Below are positions 1 through 6,125 of a stretch of 25,732 nt of DNA, one piece after another. Within the stretch, counting starts at the first letter, position 1, and each line of letters begins with the position of its first letter. This DNA comes from CAYZYK01 sp964482615 (GTDB lineage Bacteria > Patescibacteriota > Minisyncoccia > Minisyncoccales > CAYZYK01). Location: contig CAYZYK010000011.1 in assembly GCA_964482615.1 (NCBI GenBank), forward strand, positions 1 through 25,732, written 5' to 3'. The notes under the pieces are model-generated. The model ran no database searches and was not told where the DNA came from. It saw nothing but the letters and a program-made list of their open reading frames with translations. The position numbers and the translations under genes are program-made.

Positions 1-7
1 TAAAACC

Positions 8-97
8 TGATTCGGTCAGATCTTTAATCACAGAGTCAAATCATGTTTCGGTCAGGTAGTTAAATGATTTGACACGTGTCATGTAGGTAGATTCTAC
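8..97. repeat. Dense cluster of short inverted repeats, noncoding
   Basis: Four short dyad symmetries lie within about 90 bases: CTGA/TCAG around a 5-base loop at 8-20, a perfect 10-bp pair (GTCAAATCAT at 35-44 with ATGATTTGAC at 64-73), the palindrome GACACGTGTC at 71-80, and GTAGA/TCTAC at 87-97. The 8-base core TTCGGTCA occurs twice as a direct repeat, about 37 bases apart. I see no coding frame. The stretch lies just beyond the tRNA-Gln terminator at the window edge, so its full extent is unknown. It could be a structured RNA, a protein-binding region or a recombination site; no known family is recognised. Confidence 0.4.
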
Positions 98-110
98 TCC
101 AAGGCGAAAC

Positions 111-138
111 ACAAAAACCCAAGAAAGTAATTCTTGAG
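111..138 (-). terminator. Rho-independent terminator after tRNA-Gln
   Basis: On the minus strand an 8-bp stem (CTCAAGAA with TTCTTGGG, one G-T pair, 5-base loop) is followed at once by a T run. It lies about 30 bases past the tRNA 3' end, as expected for a tRNA transcription terminator. Confidence 0.6.
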
Positions 139-166
139 CTTCTTATTAATTCTTTGTTAAATTTTG

Positions 167-239
167 CTGGAGGGCCAGGACTCGAACCTGGATTCGATGC
201 TCCAGGGGCATCTGTCCTACCCAATTAGACGACCCTCCA
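167..239 (-). tRNA. tRNA-Gln (CTG)
   Basis: The minus strand folds as a full cloverleaf: acceptor TGGAGGG/CCCTCCA, a D arm with GG in the loop, a 5-bp anticodon stem GATGC/GCATC, a 4-base variable region, and T arm CCAGG-TTCGAGT-CCTGG. The 7-base anticodon loop CCCTGGA places CTG at positions 34-36. The U1-A72 pair and G73 discriminator fit bacterial tRNA-Gln. CCA is not encoded. Position 33 reads C where U is almost universal, so the decoding assignment is slightly uncertain. The gene starts 3 bases after the stop of the decayed homing endonuclease frame. Confidence 0.8.
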
Positions 240-242
240 AAA

Positions 243-1014
243 CTAATACTGTCTAAATTTCAACAAGTTTTTGACTTTATAGGCTTCTTCTTTTCTTGAA
301 ATTTGAATTTTATATTTACTTTTATGAGAGTGAAATCCTAAAATTTTTAATCCCCGATAAACATTCCTAAGTAATGATTTGTTTCTATTACTAAAGATAA
401 ATTTATAAGTGTGGGTGGGTTTATAAACACAGAAACTTCCTTCTGCTTCATATAATCCTCTAAGATATCTTTTAAGATACTGTTTGTTTTTAAAATCCAT
501 CGCGGAATCTTTATATCCAGGTCTTTTAGGCTTCCAATTGGAATTTTCATTCTTTTGCTTAAATATTTTTAATAAATTTTTATATCTACACGCGCATATT
601 TCTTCCGTTCAATTACCGTTGGTTTCTTCCTAAAAATATCTTTAATAATCTTTACAGTATAATGCCACAACAATGGTTTATCGGTTCCCAAAGTAATTAA
701 CAATACTTCTGTGCGTGAACATCTACCTAAATGTCCATCCCCTAATATCAAACCAATTAAAAATGCTAATTTTTTACTCTTTTTTAGGGGTGAATAATTA
801 GGAATCAATCTCTTCTTTCTTGCTTTCTTTCTCCATTCTGCAAAATTATCAATTTTTTTCTCTTTTAGGCTCTTCGAAGTCTTCGCAACACTAGAATTAG
901 TCTCTTCGGACCAAATTTTTTAATGTAATCTTTAAGGGTATAGTTATGAGCAGATTTAAGATAGGTATTTGTTATAATTTTAAAATTTTTACCACAAAGC
1001 TTACATCTAACCAT
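243..1014 (-). pseudogene. Decayed LAGLIDADG homing endonuclease with N-terminal zinc finger
   Basis: Three frames on the minus strand join into one protein of about 257 codons. Codons from 1014 give a C-x2-C zinc-finger start (MVRCKLCGKNF). The middle part carries the first LAGLIDADG helix (AFLIGLILGDGHLG). The last part carries IPRWI and a second motif (YLRGLYEAEGSF). Three lesions break it: a frameshift in the A/T run near 913-924, a TAA at 569-571, and another frameshift in the A-rich run near 481-500. Homing endonucleases of this class cleave a long DNA site to spread their own gene or host intron. No intron boundaries are visible around it, so it looks free-standing and dead. A TATAAT-like box lies just before the start. 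If the indels were assembly errors in homopolymers, only the TAA would remain. Confidence 0.8.
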
Positions 1015-1036
1015 TCACTGATTATAGTATAATTTT

Positions 1037-1067
1037 TCTAAAAATACTACCATTGCACCACCCCGCA
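1037..1067 (-). other. tRNA 5'-half-like relic
   Basis: Just after the ftsX stop the minus strand reads TGCGGGG-TG-GTGC-AATGGTA-GTAT. This matches a tRNA acceptor strand, positions 8-9, and a D arm with A14, purine 15, G18-G19 and A21 in place. The anticodon arm and 3' half are absent, and the sequence runs into an A/T-rich promoter-like stretch before the endonuclease relic. It may be a tRNA fragment left by an insertion, or chance similarity. Confidence 0.3.
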
Positions 1068-1070
1068 TAA

Positions 1071-1982
1071 TTAAACTTTCAAATGTTTGTGGGTAACTAC
1101 CAAACTCGAAGCTACGCCAAGCCCAACCCCAAAAACTAGTTGAAGCCCTATTAAAATCCAAATATTATTCACAAAATAATCAAATAGGTTAAATCCGAGC
1201 AACAAACTCTCCATTCTTGAAGCTGACAAGTAAAAAACAGAACTTAAAATCAAAAGAGAAATTAAACAAGCTAAAAGTCCATAAAGCGCCCCCTGGATAA
1301 TAAAGGGGCCTCTTACAAAACCATCTGAAGCTCCTACCATTTTCATTGTATTTATTTCCTCTTTTGAACTGTAAACTGTCAACTTTATTGCGTTGAAAAT
1401 AACCAAAACAGCAATCATAGCTAAAATAACACTCAGACCGATACCAATCTTTTTAACATCAGAAATAGTTGAAGATATTTTTTTAATTAAAGGTTTTCGC
1501 TGAAAATAATCTATTTTTTCAACTAAACCAGAAAATCTCTCTTGAGTTAAGAAGTCGGACACTTTCTCATATTGGTCAGGGCTCTCTGTCTTAATTTCCA
1601 AAGAGGCTAAAAAAGGATTGCTCCCAACTTCCTGCAAAGCCGTCATAAAAACTGGATTATCTTTGTGTTTTTCAATAAAATTCTCAAGGGCTTCTGTTTT
1701 TGAAGTATATTTTATTTCTTCAATACCAGAAGAATTACCTGAAAGTTCCTCTTTCACGTTTAAAACTTCGCTTTCTGTTACTTCTTCTCTAAAATAAACG
1801 GAGATATCAATCCTTCCTTGAATCTTAGATATTAAGAACTGACCCAATCCCTGAAAAATGAAAAGAGAACTTATTGAAGAAATAACAAGAACCATAATGA
1901 AAATAGCAACCAAGTTAGAGGCCCAGTTTCTTGAAAAATCAGTCCAGGCAAATTTAAAGATTCTTTTTAAATAAGTAATCAT
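1071..1982 (-). CDS. ftsX: Cell division protein FtsX
   Basis: FtsX is the membrane half of the FtsEX ABC complex. It couples division-site ATP hydrolysis to activation of peptidoglycan hydrolases. The 303-residue protein has the family layout: a cytoplasmic start, membrane segment one at about 22-46, an extracytoplasmic domain at about 47-175, then three segments at about 178-200, 230-253 and 272-297. The conserved EINTMKMVGAS stretch (209-219) follows segment two. The length is normal. ATG is used. It starts 11 bases after the ftsE stop, so the two are co-transcribed, downstream of prfB. Confidence 0.95.
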   Translation of the reverse strand: MITYLKRIFKFAWTDFSRNWASNLVAIFIMVLVISSISSLFIFQGLGQFLISKIQGRIDISVYFREEVTESEVLNVKEELSGNSSGIEEIKYTSKTEALENFIEKHKDNPVFMTALQEVGSNPFLASLEIKTESPDQYEKVSDFLTQERFSGLVEKIDYFQRKPLIKKISSTISDVKKIGIGLSVILAMIAVLVIFNAIKLTVYSSKEEINTMKMVGASDGFVRGPFIIQGALYGLLACLISLLILSSVFYLSASRMESLLLGFNLFDYFVNNIWILIGLQLVFGVGLGVASSLVVTHKHLKV

Positions 1983-1993
1983 AGAAATTAAAT

Positions 1994-2674
1994 TTAAATA
2001 ATAAATTCTCCTTCTTTATCGTCTCTTATTATTTTACCATCTTCTAGGGTAATTACCCTCCTTTTAAGGTTGTTAATTATTTCCTTGTCATGAGTTAATA
2101 AAATAACGGTTTTACCTTCCTGGTTAACTTCCTTCAAAAGAGAAATGACATCATAAGTGTTATAAGGGTCAAGATTTCCGGTTGGCTCATCAGCTATTAT
2201 AACCTCAGGATCATTAACCAAGGCCCTTGCTATAACAACTCTCTGTTGTTCACCACCCGAAAGTTGATCGGGAAAGCTTTCAGCTCTTTTTTCCAATCCA
2301 GTAAATTCTAAAATCTTAGATACATCTTTTTTTATCTCCCCTCCCTTCATTCCTTTAACTTTTAAAATATAACTTATATTCTCAAAAATAGTTTTACTTC
2401 CCATAAGCCGATAATCTTGATAAGCTACACCAATTTTTCTTCTAAGATTGGAAATCTTTGAGGGCTTAAGGTTGTGAACATTCATGTCTTTGTAAAAAAC
2501 TTCGCCCAAGTTCGGTTTTTCCAAAACCAGAAGTAACCTGACTAAAGTTGTTTTCCCAGCCCCTGACCTTCCTACAATAGAAACAAACTCCCCCTCGTTG
2601 ATTTTAAAAGAGACATTCTCCAAGGCAATAATATCTGGTTTGTAGATTTTAGTTACGTTTTTGAATTTAATCAT
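1994..2674 (-). CDS. ftsE: Cell division ATP-binding protein FtsE
   Basis: FtsE is the cytoplasmic ATPase of FtsEX at the division septum. The 226-residue protein carries every ABC motif: Walker A GRSGAGKT (35-42), Q-loop Q86, signature LSGGEQQ (138-144), Walker B VIIADE (158-163), the family-typical ADEPTGNLD, and a switch His in LLTHD. Its ATG overlaps the end of prfB by 8 bases (the ATGATTAA region), which suggests translational coupling. prfB-ftsE-ftsX order is also seen in Firmicutes. Confidence 0.96.
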   Translation of the reverse strand: MIKFKNVTKIYKPDIIALENVSFKINEGEFVSIVGRSGAGKTTLVRLLLVLEKPNLGEVFYKDMNVHNLKPSKISNLRRKIGVAYQDYRLMGSKTIFENISYILKVKGMKGGEIKKDVSKILEFTGLEKRAESFPDQLSGGEQQRVVIARALVNDPEVIIADEPTGNLDPYNTYDVISLLKEVNQEGKTVILLTHDKEIINNLKRRVITLEDGKIIRDDKEGEFII

Positions 2675-3798
2675 TTAAGTTTTCCTGGTTTGAATTAAGT
2701 TTTATCTCGGCTTTGATAAATTTATCCAAATCACCATCTAAAACATCATCTACCCGTGATGTTTCAACTTCTGTTCTCTGATCTTTAACTTGCTGGTAGG
2801 GGTGTAAGACATAAGATCTAATTTGATTTCCCCAACTCACAGAAACTTCCTTTCCTTTAATTTTTTCAAGTTCTTTTTCTTTTTTCTTTTTTTTCAATTG
2901 ATAAAGTTTTGAGTACAAAACCTCCATTGCTTTTCTCTTGTTCTCTCCCTGTAATCTTTCTGACTGACAGGAGACTGTAGTTTTGGTCGGTAAATGAGTA
3001 ATTCTTATGGCTGATTCTCTCTTGTTAACATACTGACCACCGGGACCTGAGGCCCTGAAAGTATCTATTCTCAAGTCTTCTGATTTAACTTCAATCTCCT
3101 CTTTGTCTATTTTCCCCATTTTGGGCAGAACCTCAACCGAAGCAAAAGAGGTATGGCGAAGAGATTTTGCAGAAAAGGGTGAAATTCTAACTATTCTGTG
3201 AATTCCACTTTCCCTTTTCAACAAACCAAAAACATAACCACCTCTTATCTCCAAAGTAACAGATTTTGTGCCAATTCTTCCTTTGGGACCCCCTCCTTCA
3301 CCAAAGGACTTATCTAAGACATTTATTCCCCATCCTTTTCTTTCACAATACCTTTGATACATTCTCTGAAGCATGGTCACCCAATCTTCAGCATCAATGC
3401 CGCCAGCCCCAGCAACTATCTGCAAGATGACATCTCTTTTGTCATATTTTCCGCCCAAATAGACCTTAAATTCCTCTTCTTTAACTTCTTTCTCTAGATT
3501 ACTGCGTCTTTTTTCTATCTCCTCTAATATCTTCTTGTCTTCTTCAGCCAAACTTTCCAGCTCTTTTAGGTCCTCTATTCCTTTTTTAAACTTCTTAATC
3601 TTTTCTGTTTCTTCTTTTAGGTCAGCTAATCTTTGGCTGATTTCTGATGCTTTCTCTGTGTTTTTCCAAAAATCAGGCTGAATAGTTTCTTTCTCTAGTT
3701 TTTCCATTTCTTTTTCTTTTTTTTCGATATCAAAGACAGTCCTCGAGAACGAGGATTTTATTTTTTAACTCTTCAATTTTCTCATTTAATCCTGACAT
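2667..3798 (-). CDS. prfB: Peptide chain release factor 2, with +1 programmed frameshift
   Basis: RF2 releases the finished peptide at UGA and UAA. The frame from 2667 opens at an ATG at 3707, but that would lack the usual N-terminus. A second ATG at 3798 starts a 22-codon leader ending CTT TGA (3735-3730). A +1 slip on CTT continues into the main frame, giving about 376 residues. A GAGGA purine run a few bases before CTT resembles the internal Shine-Dalgarno of the E. coli site. The protein has SPF for stop recognition (about 206-208) and GGQ for catalysis (about 253-255), near their E. coli positions. Autoregulation by RF2 level is known for such sites. The slip is inferred from sequence. 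Confidence 0.93.
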
Positions 3799-3837
3799 AA
3801 CTTAATTAAATTTAGCATATTTTTTTCAGAAAATAAA

Positions 3838-3862
3838 GAAAATCTCAAAAAAGATTTCTTCT
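3838..3862 (-). other. Hairpin in prfB 5' leader
   Basis: About nine A/T-rich base pairs with one bulge surround a TTTTTG loop in the leader between the candidate promoter and the prfB start. It is not followed by a T run, so it is not an obvious terminator. Its role is unknown. Confidence 0.3.
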
Positions 3863-3885
3863 GTTTGTTCCCAATCTCTTATCAA

Positions 3886-3891
3886 ATTATA
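3886..3891 (-). promoter_or_regulatory. Candidate prfB promoter, extended -10
   Basis: The minus strand has TGA-TATAAT, a perfect -10 with the TG of an extended -10 element, about 88 bases before the 22-codon leader start. No good -35 is visible, which is common with extended -10 promoters. Confidence 0.5.
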
Positions 3892-3900
3892 TCACATTTA

Positions 3901-3930
3901 AAAAACAAAAAGCCCAAAAAGGGCTCTTTG
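3901..3930 (-). terminator. Rho-independent terminator of the RRM gene
   Basis: AGCCC and GGGCT pair around a five-T loop on the minus strand, extended by A/T pairs, and are followed by TTTTGTTTTT. It lies about 30 bases past the RRM gene stop and before the prfB promoter, so it separates the two units. Confidence 0.75.
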
Positions 3931-3956
3931 TTTTTAATCTTAGAATCTTTTCTTAA

Positions 3957-4208
3957 TTACTCTTTTGGTCTTGCTTCATTGACTTTAAGGGTTCTACCCT
4001 CAAAATCTTTTTCGTTAAACATCTCAATTGCTTTTTTAGCCTCGTCTTCTGAGGACATTTCCACAAAACCGAATCCCTTTGATTTTCCTGAGTCTCTGAA
4101 AGTGATAATGTTCACAGCTTCCACTTTGCCAACTTCAGAAAAATACTTTTCAAGAGAATCTTCGGTGGTATCATAAGAAAGATTTCCTACGTAAAGTTTT
4201 TTTGACAT
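3957..4208 (-). CDS. Small RRM-type RNA-binding protein
   Basis: The 83-residue protein is a single RNA recognition motif. RNP2 is LYVGNL near residue 5 and RNP1 is KGFGFVEM near residue 44, both with the aromatic residues that stack on RNA bases. Such one-domain RRM proteins occur in cyanobacteria and CPR and bind single-stranded RNA, in some species in response to cold. It is a stand-alone unit with its own promoter (-35 4333-4338, -10 4311-4316), a leader of about 95 bases and its own terminator. The long leader could carry regulation. The RNA targets are unknown. Confidence 0.9.
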   Translation of the reverse strand: MSKKLYVGNLSYDTTEDSLEKYFSEVGKVEAVNIITFRDSGKSKGFGFVEMSSEDEAKKAIEMFNEKDFEGRTLKVNEARPKE

Positions 4209-4310
4209 TTTTTCTACAAATTTTGTAAGATAAAAATTTTCTAATTTATCGACCCACTCCCAAATTTAACTTATCCGAAAGCGAGACATCCCTAAAAATG
4301 TTCAATACCC

Positions 4311-4338
4311 AGTATAATCTAAAATAAGATTCTGTCAA
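4311..4338 (-). promoter_or_regulatory. Promoter of the RRM gene
   Basis: The minus strand has TTGACA (4333-4338), a 16-base spacer, and TATACT (4311-4316). The predicted start near 4304 leaves a leader of about 95 bases. The inverted-repeat cassette begins only 16 bases upstream of the -35, so it spares this promoter. Confidence 0.75.
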
Positions 4339-4354
4339 ATGGTTTAAAAATATT

Positions 4355-4581
4355 TTGAGTATATTTATGACTTCGCTCGAGCTTACTCTATCAGAAATGT
4401 CTAAAAAGCCAATACCCGCCACAGAAGACGGGGCGGGTAGAAAAGACCCGTCGGCTCGCAGGCAAAAAATTTCCTCTCCTAAAATTTACCCAGTAGGGAA
4501 ACTAAGTTTCTCTTTTGAGGTACCCCCATTTTTTACTTGCTCGCTGAAAAGAAAAAATTTTAGTATAATAATATAAAAATA
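4355..4581 (+). repeat. Left inverted repeat of the cassette (227 bp)
   Basis: This stretch recurs inverted at 7741-7968. The copies differ at about four bases and one A-run indel, all in the outer ~60 bases; the inner ~165 bases are identical. It contains a perfect 8-bp stem TACCCGCC/GGCGGGTA, a GACGGG/CCCGTC pairing and a small GAAAC/GTTTC hairpin. The inner end carries TATAAT, so it could drive transcription into the cassette. A 73-codon frame crosses it but looks incidental. The element has no terminal inverted repeats of its own and no target duplication that I can see. Confidence 0.93.
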
Positions 4582-4753
4582 TGATCATTAAAACTTTGTG
4601 AAGTATTGCAAGAGCATTAAAAGTTTTTGTGGATGAGTTGATAAAATGATTCTTGTGGGAGGCGACAACGGTTATAATAAAAGCGTGGGTAATCATGTAG
4701 TATAACAATAAAGGTCGAGCCATATAAAAGTAATAAGTAATTAAACAAGAGTT
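4582..4753. other. Noncoding leader of the first cassette gene
   Basis: These 172 bases lie between the left repeat and the first cassette gene. I see no coding frame. TATAAT at 4673-4678 with TTCTTG 17 bases upstream is a possible plus-strand promoter. There is no strong ribosome binding site before the gene. The right copy of the repeat lacks an equivalent spacer: there the gene begins about 20 bases from the repeat. Confidence 0.4.
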
Positions 4754-6079
4754 ATGAATAAAAAAATTATCACAATAGCTATACTTGGGGTTCTTGTATT
4801 CTCCGGCGCAGCTCGAGCGCAAACAAGTGATTTGCCGGATCCCGGCATGCTTCCCGGAAACCCGTTCTATTTCATAAAAAGTTTTTTTGAGAATATAGGT
4901 ACCTTCTTTACATTCGGCAATAGCGCCAAGGCAGAACGTTACCTTGGGCTTGCAGAAAAGCGCCTTGCCGAAGCGGAAGCTCTTGCGACACAAGGCGATG
5001 AGCGCGTGCAAGTCGCAATTGCGCGCTACGAAGAGCAATACACCAAAGCGAAAGAACGCACGGAGCGTACCGCCAACTTTGATCTGAAAGCGCAAGTTGC
5101 CAACGCAACCACAAAACACCTTTCTGTTTTGGACGAGGTGTTAAACAAAGTACCGGAGCAAGCAAAAGAGTCGGTGCGCGCAACAAAAGAAAGATCAATT
5201 TCCGGCCAACTTGAAGCACTGCGTGGTATAGCTCAACAAGACCCTGAAGCGTCTGTTGACATATTCGCCCGGGCGGCTGAAGGCAGGTTGAACGCCGCTC
5301 AAGCGCGAGCCGGCCGTAGCGGAGACGATGAAGTTGAAGCAGAGGAGGTAGAGGAAGCATTAGGAGAGTATGAGAAATATGCCGAGTTTGGCAAGGAGAT
5401 TTCCACGCTTGCAGAGGGACTTCAAGCCGGCGAGACAGCGACTGAGGAATTAGTAGAACGGGCCACCTCGTATCATCGCGATGTTTTACGTGATATAGAG
5501 GATAAAGTTCCGTCACGGGCACAAGGGAGTATTCAGCGAGCTCTAGAAAGAACTTATGCTCCTGGAACAGGTCCCGGAGAGGAAGAAGGATTAGCTCCTG
5601 GAACAAGTGGTGATTCCCCAGAAGATACGGTGGCTGGTGATGAGAAGGGAGAAACTGATGTTGTAACAAAAGATATGACTATTGATAAAGGACCAGTTGA
5701 TAGCGATAATGGAGGTGATGGAGATGGATCTATTTGTTGTAAAAAAATAATAAATGGGAAAGAAATATATCACTGGGATTCTGAAGATGTTTGTTTGGAT
5801 CCAGAAAGTGTAGCGGGAATAGTAGTTTATAATGATTTTTGTCTTGCATTAGGAGACGCAATAAATGAAGAAGATGATGTCATAACCGAAGGTGTTCCTA
5901 AAGAATGCGCAAGTCAAGGAGTATATGACAAAGAATCTTGTAGTGAGATTATGAAAAAAGTGCCAGTTTGCTGTAAACACACTATAAATGAGGAAATAAA
6001 ATATGAATGGACTCCTGGAGATATTTGTGTCTCTCCTGATAGGGAAAGGGTTGGCGAAAATCTTTGTCCTGTATTATGA
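4754..6079 (+). CDS. Exported DUF5667 protein with C-terminal Cys-rich repeats
   Basis: The 441-residue protein starts with a signal peptide (about 1-22, ending AARA before Gln). Residues 27-120 match the DUF5667 pattern (LPGNPFYF, FFTFGNSAKAERYL, LAEKRLAEAEAL), and helical, charged sequence follows to about 265. A Gly/Glu/Asp-rich linker leads to two similar Cys modules at about 326-365 and 403-440, each CCK..I, then Y.W, then D.C and a last Cys. Between them lies ECASQGVYDKESC. DUF5667 proteins are common in CPR and actinobacteria, with no settled function. GC is 55-63% in sampled lines of the first two thirds and near 30% in the last, so the gene looks like a mosaic. It converges on the next gene inside the inverted-repeat cassette. 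An extracytoplasmic location is inferred. Confidence 0.85.
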   Translation: MNKKIITIAILGVLVFSGAARAQTSDLPDPGMLPGNPFYFIKSFFENIGTFFTFGNSAKAERYLGLAEKRLAEAEALATQGDERVQVAIARYEEQYTKAKERTERTANFDLKAQVANATTKHLSVLDEVLNKVPEQAKESVRATKERSISGQLEALRGIAQQDPEASVDIFARAAEGRLNAAQARAGRSGDDEVEAEEVEEALGEYEKYAEFGKEISTLAEGLQAGETATEELVERATSYHRDVLRDIEDKVPSRAQGSIQRALERTYAPGTGPGEEEGLAPGTSGDSPEDTVAGDEKGETDVVTKDMTIDKGPVDSDNGGDGDGSICCKKIINGKEIYHWDSEDVCLDPESVAGIVVYNDFCLALGDAINEEDDVITEGVPKECASQGVYDKESCSEIMKKVPVCCKHTINEEIKYEWTPGDICVSPDRERVGENLCPVL

Positions 6080-6125
6080 ACGCAACAATAGATGATGGGA
6101 GGTAATGATTTTTGGGTCCATATTT

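Noticed and set aside
243..1067. Group I intron in a tRNA gene, split by the endonuclease
   Set aside because: tRNA-Gln is intact, the tRNA-like 5' fragment ends before the anticodon, and no matching 3' exon or intron core is visible.
2667..3707. prfB starting at the internal ATG at 3707
   Set aside because: It would remove the usual N-terminal helix. The leader from 3798 with CTT TGA restores it and matches the known programmed frameshift.
3865..4176. Plus frame of 103 codons opposite the RRM gene
   Set aside because: It is antisense to a gene with clear RNP motifs and has no recognisable features.
4355..4576. 73-codon plus frame across the left repeat, matched by a 66-codon frame across the right repeat (7746-7946, minus)
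   Set aside because: The two peptides agree only because the DNA is repeated. The frame has no family features and runs through GC-rich hairpins, so it is more likely incidental, though a translated repeat peptide cannot be excluded.
4908..5669. Long minus frame of 253 codons across the DUF5667 gene
   Set aside because: It overlaps a gene with a clear signal peptide and domain pattern. Its translation is a low-complexity Leu/Gln/His/Arg mix typical of a shadow of GC-rich codons.
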